Shown here piece after piece: positions 42,913 to 52,245 of a DNA stretch of 64,000 nt (within the stretch, counting starts at the first letter, position 1; every line of letters starts with the position of its first letter). A model generated the notes under the pieces. That model was not told where the DNA came from. It saw only the letters and a program-made list of their open reading frames with translations, and did no database searches. A program made the position numbers and the translations under genes. The DNA comes from Desulforhopalus sp. (lineage in GTDB: Bacteria > Desulfobacterota > Desulfobulbia > Desulfobulbales > Desulfocapsaceae), in NCBI GenBank assembly GCA_030247675.1, contig JAOTRX010000007.1, positions 1-64,000 on the forward strand, given 5' to 3'.

Positions 42913-42978
42913 GCACAGATCTTACGGCCGGGATGCAAGGGATCACGGTTGGATCAAGTTTGAGACAGGGATAAAAAA

Positions 42979-43004
42979 GGCTTGCCGCTAATTTGCGGTA
43001 AGCC
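42979..43004 (-). terminator. Terminator of the zinc-finger gene
   Basis: GGCTTGCCGC and GCGGTAAGCC pair as a 10-bp stem; on the minus strand it is followed by TTTTTTATCC. It may also slow plus-strand transcripts from 42912. A second inverted repeat (GGAGCATT...AATGCTCC) lies at about 43032-43073. Confidence 0.6.
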
Positions 43005-43134
43005 CATTATAAAGGCTTTCAAGAGAAAAGCCGGAGCATTTCTATTTCTGGTAGCATTGCAGGAATGCTCCACCTTGAGTCACAAACCAGTAATTCAATT
43101 TACCAGTTTCAACCCACCCTGACGCAGTAGCAGT

Positions 43135-43410
43135 TTAAAAATCAAAAAAGTCCTTAAGTGAAGATTTCCTCTTGAAAGGGTTTTCATGCCCATGTTTTGA
43201 TTGATGATGCTCAGGTTGTCGGTACTGTGGTTCCGGCGCACGATACTGCTGTTCAGGTGCTTTTGGTGGTGCAAAAGAACAACGTTCGATAATTTTGTCC
43301 AACTCACCTTTGTCAAGCCAAACGCCTCGGCATTGTGGACAGTAGTCAATTTCGACGCCTTGCCTGTCTGTCATTAATAAGTCGGTTGTGATACATGTTG
43401 GGCATTTCAT
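43135..43410 (-). CDS. TFIIB-type zinc-finger protein
   Basis: 91 residues with a zf-TFIIB domain: MKCPTC at the start, then YCPQCRGVWLDKGELDKII, giving four Cys zinc ligands. A Pro/Gln/His-rich linker (PEQQYRAPEPQYRQPEHHQ) and a basic C-terminus ending FFDF follow. This family is common but of unknown function; many members are small cytoplasmic proteins. Monocistronic with its own terminator. Confidence 0.85.
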   Translation of the reverse strand: MKCPTCITTDLLMTDRQGVEIDYCPQCRGVWLDKGELDKIIERCSFAPPKAPEQQYRAPEPQYRQPEHHQSKHGHENPFKRKSSLKDFFDF

Positions 43411-43530
43411 TAGACTCTGTCTCCTGTATACATTTTTTTAAAGATTAAATTTGGGGCCAAAGAAACTCTCGGAACGATACAAGGAGCCGTAAGGAAATGT
43501 TTTGAAATAGCCAAGTTCTTTCCTGACGCC

Positions 43531-44937
43531 TCATAAACAATTTGTTACGGGAAGGGAAATTTTAAACACAGATCCCTTGCCGAACTCACTGGCAACATCA
43601 ATGCTGCCGTGGTGGGCCAGAACGATAGCCTTCACCTGACTTAAACCAAGGCCAAGCCCTCTTTGATTCCGATTTTGTTTGCCGCGATAAAGGCGATCCC
43701 AGATCAGCGGCAATTCTTCGGAGTCGATGCCTATCCCGTCATCTTTAATACAAATAATTGCTTGCTCCTTTTCGCTATAAAAATCGATGTCCACCTTACC
43801 ACCGGCAGGGGTATATTTTATGGCATTATCAAGCAAATTCGCCAGGGCCTGACTCATCCGGTTCGGATCTATCATGGCCTGCAGCAGGTGGTCACCGTTT
43901 ATCTGGATTTGGATAGACTTGTCATCAGCTATCAGGCCATAGGCATCGACGATGTTTTGCACCAAGCGGTAGATTTCGATATTTTGATAATCGAGCTGCA
44001 TTACTCCCGATTCGGCCTCCGAGATATCCAGTAAGATGTTGAGCATAATGTTAATACGTTCGGACTCTTCGGCGCAGGAAGCAAGGGCCGCATGTTGGCT
44101 GGCTGCGTTGTCGGGTGACTGCAGGGCATTTTCAGCCAGATTGCGCAACCGAGTCACCGGAGTTCGGAGATCATGGGCGACATTGTCCACACAGTCCTTC
44201 ATAGCCTGCAACACCGCCGCGATTTTCTGCAACATCTTGTTGAAGTGAATGGCTAATTCATCCAATTCATCACCTGCGCCGCGCACCGGTACATGGGCAT
44301 CCATATTGCCGGTTTGCACCGATTTTACCGCGAAAAGCAGATTACGCAGGGGACGTAGCACATTGTAAGCAAGTATCCAGCCACAGATGAAGCCGAGCAG
44401 CACCATCGGACCGAGCACGATCCCAAATGTTGCGCGAAGGCGAAGCAAATTTTTATCCTTTTCTTCACTGCTCATCCCCACCTGCAACCAGTAACCGTTA
44501 TTAAGGCGAATGGAGGCCAGGTCGAGAGAGTGATCTCCACCTATGGCCGGGAGAGTAAGCCAGCGCGGTTGCGTCTCGGGGACTAATTCTTCCAATTTAT
44601 TAGTGTTGAACTCTGTCCACGGTGCAGGCAAATATATATCGACGGTACGATTTCCCGCATCGGCGATACGTACGAGAAATGGGTGTTGTCGATGAAATTT
44701 GCGCTTCACCTCAAGCATCTTTTCGATGGCCGGCAAACCATTGCTGGAATATTCGGCCGCCAGTTCCCTCAGTTCCGTCAACTGCATTTCACGATCATGA
44801 CGCGTCAAGGTCGAAGCGATGGAGGCATAAATGGCGGCAAACAGCAAAAGGGAGCTGATAAGAAAAAGCCCTGAATACAGCAGGGTCAATTTGAACTTGA
44901 TGCTTTTTGCCGATTTAAGGAGATGTTTTAAGGACAT
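43531..44937 (-). CDS. CusS-like sensor histidine kinase
   Basis: About 468 residues. TM1 near residues 15-38, a periplasmic domain of about 120 residues, TM2, HAMP, HisKA with NVAHDLRTPVTRLRN and HATPase (IKDDGIGIDSEELPLIWDR, RGLGLGLSQV). The HAMP-HisKA arrangement and NVAHDLRTP box fit the heavy-metal sensor kinase group (CusS/CopS). ATG 44937 overlaps the end of the response-regulator gene by 23 bp. A longer upstream start is unlikely because it would read through that gene. Confidence 0.87.
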   Translation of the reverse strand: MSLKHLLKSAKSIKFKLTLLYSGLFLISSLLLFAAIYASIASTLTRHDREMQLTELRELAAEYSSNGLPAIEKMLEVKRKFHRQHPFLVRIADAGNRTVDIYLPAPWTEFNTNKLEELVPETQPRWLTLPAIGGDHSLDLASIRLNNGYWLQVGMSSEEKDKNLLRLRATFGIVLGPMVLLGFICGWILAYNVLRPLRNLLFAVKSVQTGNMDAHVPVRGAGDELDELAIHFNKMLQKIAAVLQAMKDCVDNVAHDLRTPVTRLRNLAENALQSPDNAASQHAALASCAEESERINIMLNILLDISEAESGVMQLDYQNIEIYRLVQNIVDAYGLIADDKSIQIQINGDHLLQAMIDPNRMSQALANLLDNAIKYTPAGGKVDIDFYSEKEQAIICIKDDGIGIDSEELPLIWDRLYRGKQNRNQRGLGLGLSQVKAIVLAHHGSIDVASEFGKGSVFKISLPVTNCL

Positions 44938-45592
44938 AACCGATGCCGCGGATGGTATGAATGAGTTTTGTGGGAAAATCCCGATCGATTTTACTTCGCA
45001 GGCGTGAGACCAGAACATCGATGACGTTGGTCTGAGGATCGAAGCGGTAATCCCATATACGCTCAAGAATCAGGGTCTTAGACAGCACCCGCTCGGCATT
45101 GCGCAGCAAATATTCCAGCAGGGCGAATTCTCGGGGCTGCAACTCGATAACCTCGCCGGAGCGTACTACATCCCTTTTCAATAAGTCCATGGTCAGATCG
45201 GCATACGACAGGCTGATGGGCTCTAAGATACCGCTGGTACGGCGGATCAGGGCATGCACGCGTGCCAGCAATTCTCCAAAGATAAAAGGCTTAACCAGAT
45301 AATCGTCGCCCCCTTTTTCCAAGCCGATTATACGGTCGTCGACACTTCGTTTGGCGCTTAAAATCAAAACGGGTGTATTAATTTTTTCCTTACGCAGAGA
45401 TTCGATCAAACTCAAACCATCGAGTATGGGCAGCATCAAATCGACAATAGCTACGTCATAGTGATTTTGTCTGGCGAGGTAGAGCCCGGTATCTCCGTCT
45501 TCGGCTTGATCCACAGCAAAATTTGCCTGGATGAGGCCTTTGCTGATGAAATCCGATATCTGCCGGTCGTCTTCAACTATTAGTACTTTCAT
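44915..45592 (-). CDS. OmpR/CusR-family response regulator
   Basis: 225 residues. Receiver with D51 (VAIVDLMLPILDG), Lys in the switch (YLVKPF) and an OmpR-type winged helix (LQPREFALLEYLLRNAERVLSK, TNVIDVLVSRLRSKID). It pairs with the overlapping kinase downstream. CusR-like systems usually control copper or silver efflux, but here the cus operon has a sigma-54 promoter, so the target genes are unclear. Confidence 0.9.
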   Translation of the reverse strand: MKVLIVEDDRQISDFISKGLIQANFAVDQAEDGDTGLYLARQNHYDVAIVDLMLPILDGLSLIESLRKEKINTPVLILSAKRSVDDRIIGLEKGGDDYLVKPFIFGELLARVHALIRRTSGILEPISLSYADLTMDLLKRDVVRSGEVIELQPREFALLEYLLRNAERVLSKTLILERIWDYRFDPQTNVIDVLVSRLRSKIDRDFPTKLIHTIRGIGYVLKTSP

Positions 45593-45716
45593 AGATCATC
45601 GGCCCTCCTCTGACGTAGAGATATCATTCGTTCATTATCAGCATTCATAGCACTTGCCGATCGGAAAAGACAGGTTGATTCTCCAATCTTCATCACCAAT
45701 GCGCCGAACATGGCAA

Positions 45717-45752
45717 CGCAACCACTTTATCGAAGGAGAAAAAGTGGTTGCG
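45717..45752. terminator. Perfect 12-bp hairpin after the Gld-type operon
   Basis: CGCAACCACTTT and AAAGTGGTTGCG are exact reverse complements around a 12-nt loop, located just beyond the stop of the DUF4340 gene (minus strand). No U-tract follows, so it may act as a transcript-end stabiliser or Rho-linked stop. Confidence 0.5.
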
Positions 45753-45762
45753 CACCCACCAT

Positions 45763-46716
45763 TTACTTGGTGTTCGTATCCGTCCCCTCCGGTTTTTCGG
45801 TTGTTTCTTTTTGCAGGAGCGCATCTCTGGAGATTTTTTGAAGGCCTTCCACCTGGAGCGAATTCACCTTGCCATAGGTTTCACGTTCGGATTGCTTCAA
45901 TACATAAAAATTCCCTTCCGGCTTGACGAAACTGAACTCGGCGGTTGTCCCATCTCTCCGGGTGACGGAATATTTGAAAGCTGGAGCCTTTGCAAAAAGC
46001 GGTGTGGTTTCCTGTGGATTCATGACCGTTTGGATCGTTAAATCGGCAACCTTATTCAGCAGATCGGCCACGTTTTTTTCATCGGTTTTCCAACCCGATT
46101 CCAGTCCTTGCAACTGCCAGGTATCGGCCTTTTTCTCCAGGACAAAACCGGGGAAAGAGATCGATGCCATATCCTCTTTTTTGATTTGGAAGAGATTCTT
46201 ATCGAGCCATGATTCAACACCGGTTTCCAGCTCAAAAGTGCTGAGAGCAACGGCGAGGACCTCCTCAGTGCCGGCTTTCCTGACGTGGATCTGACGAAAA
46301 CCTGGAGATGTGCCGACATAGAACTCGCCGACGATTTGCTCTTTTTCCCGCAGAACCACATGGCGCTCGAACTGATCATCGGCGACCTTGAAGCGTTTGG
46401 CTGCTCCTGCGGTAGTGGCGACGGCAAAGCCTTTTTTCAGCTCGGAAAGCTTGGTTATAAAAGTTTTTACCTGTTCGCCATTGGCCGGAGCGCCAAAGGA
46501 ATTTTTGATAATCCACTCGGCCCCGATTTTATCCACGACTAAACGCTCTTTTTGCGGCCCGGAAATCTCAAAGGCGGACACCTGTTCGGACTTCATCCCA
46601 AGAAAGGGGGCGTCGGGTGCCGTGGTCTTTTGTCCTGTCTCGCCCTTATAGAAAACCACTGCCAAGCCTATTTGAATGACAAGCAAGGTCGCTGTTATTG
46701 AAATCATTTTCTGCAT
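45763..46716 (-). CDS. DUF4340-type periplasmic protein of a Gld-like ABC system
   Basis: 317 residues: N-terminal membrane anchor (about residues 5-23), then repeated beta-rich modules typical of DUF4340 (EWIIKNSFGAPANGEQVKTFITKL, WQLQGLESGWKTDEKNVADLL). It follows the permease/GldG gene by 2 bp and so belongs to the same operon. Such proteins accompany ABC-2/GldG transporters of unknown substrate in many Gram-negative bacteria. Confidence 0.8.
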   Translation of the reverse strand: MQKMISITATLLVIQIGLAVVFYKGETGQKTTAPDAPFLGMKSEQVSAFEISGPQKERLVVDKIGAEWIIKNSFGAPANGEQVKTFITKLSELKKGFAVATTAGAAKRFKVADDQFERHVVLREKEQIVGEFYVGTSPGFRQIHVRKAGTEEVLAVALSTFELETGVESWLDKNLFQIKKEDMASISFPGFVLEKKADTWQLQGLESGWKTDEKNVADLLNKVADLTIQTVMNPQETTPLFAKAPAFKYSVTRRDGTTAEFSFVKPEGNFYVLKQSERETYGKVNSLQVEGLQKISRDALLQKETTEKPEGTDTNTK

Positions 46717-46718
46717 AA

Positions 46719-49628
46719 TTATATCCTCCCCATACTCTGGCGAAGCAGAGCTACATGCCGTTGTCTCGTCCTCTTGCCGATCATTTTTTTGATAAGCCAG
46801 ATGACGATCAAGCCGAACATGGCCAGCCCGTAATTGACATATTCAAAAAGCAGCTGCAGGTCCTTCGTCATCGGCAACAGCGGTCTGGCGAAATGACTTC
46901 TGCCGCGAATCGACAGCAGCCCTCGATCCTCAAGGGACCAGTCCACGGCGTTGGCCATCAGCTGCACTGGACCGAGACTGCTGGTCCGCATGACGCTTGA
47001 ACCGATTCCCAACATGATATCACTGAGGAAGGTGTTCGAAGAAAAGAGAATGATCCTGGCACTCTCGGGAGATTTGTCGAGTTGTCGGGCGATGATCTGC
47101 TTGGCTTTTTCCACGCTGGGTTTCTTCGCCGGGGCGGGTTGCGTTTCGACTGTCGGCTGTTGCGGTTCAGTCAGGAGGGGCGACTGTTTGCCGCTAAAAT
47201 AGGAAGTGAAGTTGCCTTCAACCGCCACCCCGAGCAGCTTCTTGCCCGAAGCCGTGCCAACGGCAAAACCTGCTTCCCCGTAGGCCCGGAAGTTCGGTTG
47301 AATCTTGGTATCGGCAGAACCCCAACTCTTGACCGAGCTTTTCAGCAGTTCGACAACCTTTCGGTCCTTATTCTTTTCGATATTGACGGTTATCGGCGAG
47401 GCCCAGTTCATGGTGAGTTGCGTCAGCCCGGCCATCAGGCCGCTTTCCTGGTTCATGGCATCCGGCCTGATATCGACAAAATAGGGATAATTAACCAGTT
47501 TCGTTTCCTGCACGGTAAACCCGGAAACCTGCCGTTGAACCGGAACGGGAAAGGCGCTGTTCTGCGGATCAAGGACCATCTCTTCGCCGATGGTTATGCC
47601 TTGAAAGTTCAACCAGTCTTCAAGACCGGACTTCTTCTTCTCGACTTCGAGTTGACGATCCAAGCCGACATTGAACGGCGAGCTGGCAATAATCACCGTG
47701 CCGCCCTGCATGAGAAACTGATCGATTGCGAAAAGCTGTTTTTCGTTGACGGCTTCCGGCGCAACAACCATCAACAGATCGGCCTCTGAGGGCACTTGGC
47801 CGGCTGTCAAGTCGGTTGGAGTGACTTGATGTTCCTTGCTCAGCACGTCTTTCAGTTGATCAAACTGCATCCCTCGTCCCGGCATGCCGTATTGCGGCAT
47901 CGGCGGCATAGCCTTTGGGGTTTGTAGCGCCACCGTTTTCGAGAACCCGGCTGCGAACCGTTTGAGGCCCGCTTCAATCGCCCGCTTGAGACTCTCCTTG
48001 GCGAGATCTTCCGGTACCGGAATCTCGACAACCTGGTCACCGCTGGTCAGGGTCATGTAGTACCAGAACGAACGTTGATCCAGGAGGCTTACGGCCATCG
48101 GCCTGAAGCCGTACTCCTTGCCGATCTTTTTGGCAACCGTGCCATTCTCGGCATCGGGATCGAGAAAGCTGCTGGAGAAGAGCTTGCCGCCTTCTTTTTC
48201 CATCTCCGCAAGAATTGTCTGCAGTTCCTTTTTAAGCGAAACCAGTTCCTCAGGCAGCTTCTGGTTCGGTGACATGTAGCCGGTAAACTGAATTTCTTTA
48301 CCGATACCGGCAAAGAGATCGCCGCCGCTCTGATAACCGTACAGTACCTTCTTTATGGCCCTGGTGATATCATATTCGGGATTGCGAAGCTCGACATCGA
48401 GATCCTTTTCACTTGCCACTTTCACCTCAATCAGCTCGCGAAAACCAAGGGTCTCGAACTGATCGCCATACTGAATGAGGATATCAAAATACGAGTTGGT
48501 CACCGCTGACTGATACTTACTCGCCGTTTGGAAGGGTACCGGTCGAATGCCGAACTTCTGTCCTGCCTCCTGTTCCAAGTCGGGATGCTCCAGGGGATCG
48601 ATGAACTCGACGCGAACCTTACCGCCTCCGGCGACCGCAAACTCCTGCAGCAAATCACGGATACGCGGCACCAGAGGGGCAAGAAGGGGATGGGTCTGGG
48701 CGGAAAAATAGCCGCGAATGAGCAGGGGTTCCTTCAGCTGCCCCAGGTAGTTTCTCGTCGATTCGGAGATGGAGTAGATATTGCCTTTGGTCATGTCGGT
48801 ACGAAGAACGCCGATCGGCGCCAGCCAGAAATTGGCAATCATGAAGTTGGCGATAACCAGACCGCAGACCAGTTGCCAGCGGCGATGATGGCCATTCGCC
48901 GGATTATCCGCCCAGCGGATTTTCTCCAGGCCGTAAATATTGAGGCTGAGAAAGATCCCGGTAATGCTCAGATAATAATAAAGATCACGCAGATCAATAA
49001 CACCGCGGGTGATGGAATTAAACCGGGAACCGGAGCCGAGCAGCTGCAGCAGTTCCGAACCGCGGTTGCCGAAAAAAGAAATCAGGGTTTCGGAACCGAT
49101 CAGATAAAAAAGCGAACAGACCAGTACGGTAGTGATCAGGCTGACGATCTGATTGACGGAGTTGGCGCTGATGAAAAGACCGATGGCAATATACGCTGCG
49201 GCAAGAAACAGAGTTGCCAGATACCCGCCAAAGACCGGCCCCCAGTCAAGCGGACCCATGAAGCTGACGGTGATCGGCAGGGGCAGGGTCAACACCAGTG
49301 AAACCGCAACCAGGCCGAGGCAGGCCAGGAATTTACCAAACACCAGCGAATACGGGGGCACCGGCGAGGTGAGCAAAAATTCCAGGGTTCCAGCCCGCCG
49401 CTCCTCGGCCCACAGCCGCATGGTTATCGCCGCGGTAAGAAAAATGAGGAGAATCGGCATCCACCTGAAAAGCGGCCGAACTTCTGTGATATTGTTGGCA
49501 AAAAAAGTCTCCACCCAAAAGAAGATGAACAGCGTCACCGCAAGAAAAACACCAATGAAAATGATGGCGATCGGCGAGCTGAAAAACGCATCGAATTCCT
49601 TTCTGGCGATACGAAAAATTGTCTTCAT
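46719..49628 (-). CDS. ABC-2 permease fused to a GldG-like periplasmic domain
   Basis: About 969 residues. Residues 1-245 form an ABC-2 permease with six helices (MRLWAEERRAGTLEFLLTSPVPPYSLV is the typical cytoplasmic loop). A further helix leads into a long periplasmic part matching ABC-type GldG (LKEPLLIRGYFSAQTHPLLAPL, TVIIASSPFNVG), and a last helix near 925-945 ends the protein. In most organisms GldF and GldG are separate, so this is a natural fusion. ATG 49628 is chosen because GGGAGG is well spaced from it. Works with the ATPase gene just upstream. Confidence 0.85.
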   Translation of the reverse strand: MKTIFRIARKEFDAFFSSPIAIIFIGVFLAVTLFIFFWVETFFANNITEVRPLFRWMPILLIFLTAAITMRLWAEERRAGTLEFLLTSPVPPYSLVFGKFLACLGLVAVSLVLTLPLPITVSFMGPLDWGPVFGGYLATLFLAAAYIAIGLFISANSVNQIVSLITTVLVCSLFYLIGSETLISFFGNRGSELLQLLGSGSRFNSITRGVIDLRDLYYYLSITGIFLSLNIYGLEKIRWADNPANGHHRRWQLVCGLVIANFMIANFWLAPIGVLRTDMTKGNIYSISESTRNYLGQLKEPLLIRGYFSAQTHPLLAPLVPRIRDLLQEFAVAGGGKVRVEFIDPLEHPDLEQEAGQKFGIRPVPFQTASKYQSAVTNSYFDILIQYGDQFETLGFRELIEVKVASEKDLDVELRNPEYDITRAIKKVLYGYQSGGDLFAGIGKEIQFTGYMSPNQKLPEELVSLKKELQTILAEMEKEGGKLFSSSFLDPDAENGTVAKKIGKEYGFRPMAVSLLDQRSFWYYMTLTSGDQVVEIPVPEDLAKESLKRAIEAGLKRFAAGFSKTVALQTPKAMPPMPQYGMPGRGMQFDQLKDVLSKEHQVTPTDLTAGQVPSEADLLMVVAPEAVNEKQLFAIDQFLMQGGTVIIASSPFNVGLDRQLEVEKKKSGLEDWLNFQGITIGEEMVLDPQNSAFPVPVQRQVSGFTVQETKLVNYPYFVDIRPDAMNQESGLMAGLTQLTMNWASPITVNIEKNKDRKVVELLKSSVKSWGSADTKIQPNFRAYGEAGFAVGTASGKKLLGVAVEGNFTSYFSGKQSPLLTEPQQPTVETQPAPAKKPSVEKAKQIIARQLDKSPESARIILFSSNTFLSDIMLGIGSSVMRTSSLGPVQLMANAVDWSLEDRGLLSIRGRSHFARPLLPMTKDLQLLFEYVNYGLAMFGLIVIWLIKKMIGKRTRQRHVALLRQSMGRI

Positions 49629-49642
49629 GGTTTCCATCCTCC

Positions 49643-50578
49643 CTATCGCTCGCTGATTTCGGCGAAGACTGTTTCAAGATTCCGCGATTCAAATCCCATG
49701 GAATAGAGGCGCCAGCCCCGGTCATGAACGGCGCGGGCTAGAAATGCCGCTGTTTCATGGCGATTTTCCGCGCTTTCGAGGGTCAGGGCGAAGGTATGGC
49801 CGTGGTCGAACTGGTTACCCGGAGGTACTGGGACGGCTGATCTCACACAGGCAAAATTCCGCAGAAAGGTGAGTGCCTCTTCCTCTTGTGCATCCAGGGA
49901 GATTACCAGTTGACCCTTATCGTTGAGGGTGTCGAGGCGGGTATCAAGGGCCTTTTTTCCATCCTTTAAGATAATAACCCGGTCGCAGATCGCCTGGACC
50001 TCTTGGAGGATGTGGGTAGAGATAATGATCGTCGAGTTTTGCGCCAACATGGTAATCAATGCCCGCATATGCTGTATCTGCGTCGGGTCGAGGCCATTGG
50101 TCGGCTCATCGAGAATGAGGATGGCCGGGTTATGGAAGATCGCCTGGGCAACCCCGGTGCGCTGACGATAGCCGCGGGAAAGGGTGGCTATGGGCTGAAC
50201 CGCCTTTTCCTGCAGCTCGGTTCGAACAATAGCCAGGGCGATCAACGGCCCCCTCGCCTCCTCGGATAAACCGTGCAGAGCTGCGGCATAGTCGAGATAA
50301 TCAATAACCGTCATCTCCGGATATACCGGGCAGTTCTCGGGCAGATAGCCGATTTCCTGTTGAATGGCTTGTCGGTCGCTGCCGATGTCCCGGCCATTGA
50401 CGGTGATTGTACCGCTGGTCGGTTCGAGATAGCCGGTGATCATTTTCATGATCGTTGTCTTGCCGGCCCCGTTATGTCCCAAAAGGCCGACAATCTCTCC
50501 CGGCAATATCTCAAACGAGACATTGTCAACTGCCGCAATATCTCCGTATTTTCTTGTAATACTGTCTACTTTGATCAT
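49643..50578 (-). CDS. ABC transporter ATPase (GldA-like)
   Basis: 311 residues. Walker A GHNGAGKT (about 34-41), signature LSRGYRQRTG, Walker B LILDEPTNGLDP and the switch His in ISTHILQE. The C-terminal 80 residues form the accessory domain common to this group. It powers the permease/GldG fusion encoded 14 bp downstream. Substrate unknown; the link with gliding motility holds only in Bacteroidetes. Confidence 0.88.
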   Translation of the reverse strand: MIKVDSITRKYGDIAAVDNVSFEILPGEIVGLLGHNGAGKTTIMKMITGYLEPTSGTITVNGRDIGSDRQAIQQEIGYLPENCPVYPEMTVIDYLDYAAALHGLSEEARGPLIALAIVRTELQEKAVQPIATLSRGYRQRTGVAQAIFHNPAILILDEPTNGLDPTQIQHMRALITMLAQNSTIIISTHILQEVQAICDRVIILKDGKKALDTRLDTLNDKGQLVISLDAQEEEALTFLRNFACVRSAVPVPPGNQFDHGHTFALTLESAENRHETAAFLARAVHDRGWRLYSMGFESRNLETVFAEISER

Positions 50579-50616
50579 TCTTTAAACTCCATATATTGTG
50601 AATTGTTATAAAAGTT

Positions 50617-51492
50617 TCATTGCTTTTTCTTGCTTTGTAACGTCTCGTCTATCATTCGTTGCAGCTCCTCTACACTACGCTCATTCAATTTTCTGCCGTT
50701 CACAAAAACGGCCGGTGTCCCGTTAATTCCTAGGGTATTTGCCTCGATCACATCCTTGGAAAGTTTTTCTTGAAGTACTGGCGATTCCCTATCCTTATTG
50801 AATCGATCAAGGTCCAGCCCCAACTTTTTGGCGATTTTGCCGAAGGAATCAGGGCTGAGTTTGGTTTCGGCAAAGAGGAGGTCATGGTATTGCCAAAACT
50901 TTCCTTGTTCCTGGGCAGCCAAAGCAGCTATGGCTGCCGGTCCGGCCAAGGCATGTTTTTGCAAGGGAAGGTTTTTAAAAACGACTTTTACAGTTGTCGG
51001 GTTCTGTTTGAGCACCTGCTCAAGAAGCGGCAATAACTTGCCGCAATAGGGTCACTCAAAATCGGAAAAGACGGCGATAGCAACAGGCGCATCCGCGGCA
51101 CCCTTGAACGGGGAACCGGCAGTGTTGATATCAAGGATAAAATCGACTGCCAGGGCGGAGAGAATATTCTTCTCGCTGTCAAGCAGATAGAGAAGCCGTC
51201 CCAACGGGGCGATGGCAATATCCGATACACCGGCGTCGACCGGAATACGTCCCTGCAGCTCGCCTTTTTGGTCGTAAACCAAAACCTTGTTGCTTTCGGC
51301 CAGGACAAATGCATACTTGCCATCCAGAGAATAGGCGAAATCTTTTGCCTTTTCCGGGAGTTTCAGCTCCATTGCCGGTTTCCATTCCACGCGGTTATCT
51401 TGGCCGCTGCCTGTTACTGCCGCGAAATTCGGTACCACCGTCGTCAAGAGCAACGAGGCGGCACCGGGCAGAATAATTTTCAGATACTTCAT
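50617..51492 (-). CDS. Selenocysteine-containing DsbA-like thiol oxidoreductase (in-frame TGA)
   Basis: Read as one frame of 291 residues with TGA at 51052-51054 as selenocysteine. The N-terminus has a signal sequence and a 100-residue beta-rich part (AYSLDGKYAFVLAESNKVLVYDQ). The thioredoxin fold begins with APVAIAVFSDFE, then the active site U-P-Y-C, then the helical insert and NGTPAVFVNGRKL with the cis-Pro. TGA replaces the first Cys of CPYC, the usual Sec position in redox proteins. Right after TGA, GCGGCAA-GTTA-TTGCCGC can form a 7-bp hairpin with a G-first loop, as expected of a bacterial SECIS. Start 51492 has a TTGGAG site. A nonsense mutation is less likely because both halves are intact. 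Confidence 0.83.
51027..51044 (-). promoter_or_regulatory. Candidate bacterial SECIS hairpin
   Basis: Beginning 7 nt after the TGA on the minus strand, GCGGCAA pairs with TTGCCGC around a GTTA loop whose first base is 15 nt downstream of the UGA. Bacterial SECIS elements need an apical loop with an early G at about this distance. Confidence 0.65.
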
Positions 51493-51640
51493 TGTGATCT
51501 CCAAGTGATGTTTCAGTGTTCTCTCAAGTCCATTGTCCAAGAGAAGGGTTTTCTTATCGTTTCGGTAAGGTCCGGTTCAATTACGGGTTGTGTCGGATCG
51601 TTGATTGATACTGCAATGGTTCGATTGTCGTTTTTCGGTT

Positions 51641-52018
51641 TTATTTTTCTCCTTTAGTGTCTGAATCAAGTGGAGTTCTCTTGGGATGACAGAGGAGTTT
51701 GGTGATTAATGCGGCCGGTTTGTTTCTTTTGATCACGCGCAATATACCTGGCAAGCGATACAAAGAGCAGGTTGTAAGACAGACTATTAATAAAAAAATC
51801 AGTGACTTGAGCCGTATTGAGGAGTAGGTGCAGTCGAGATCGAATATCTTTATGAGGATTGTCAGCTGCTCGCCATACTTGTCGATATAAAAAGCGACCG
51901 GTTCACCTTGGGGAATGATAATACCTATGACCGATGTCACTGCCAGCAGTGCGAAAATAAGTGCGGCAAAGCGCTTTGACGCCAATATGCCAAGGACCGG
52001 CTTGGTTATGCGTTCCAT
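51641..52018 (-). CDS. Short ResB-like protein (N-terminal domain only)
   Basis: 125 residues. LASKRFAALIFALLAVTSVIGIIIPQGEP matches the first helix and loop of ResB/Ccs1 cytochrome c maturation proteins, followed by a second helix (IRLKSLIFLLIVCLTTCSLYRLP). Full ResB is three or more times longer, so this is either a minimal version or a truncated gene. It sits upstream of the selenoprotein, consistent with periplasmic thiol/haem chemistry. Its ccsA partner is not in the window. Confidence 0.65.
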   Translation of the reverse strand: MERITKPVLGILASKRFAALIFALLAVTSVIGIIIPQGEPVAFYIDKYGEQLTILIKIFDLDCTYSSIRLKSLIFLLIVCLTTCSLYRLPGILRVIKRNKPAALITKLLCHPKRTPLDSDTKGEK

Positions 52019-52245
52019 TGCAGTTGGCCCTTCGTTGCCTGCGAGAGCATGGCCGGTGTTATGTACACGGCAAAAACAGTTCCATCGGCGAATCCGAGAA
52101 TGGAATCATTCATGATGCTGATATGGTGTATTTGTAACACGGGATTTTTCAGTTAATCGTTTTTGGTAAGCGGTTTCGTGTTTTACCGGCACTGTGCCTG
52201 AAAAAACAAGAGATAACGAACAGAATCAAACGGCCCAGACAGGTA

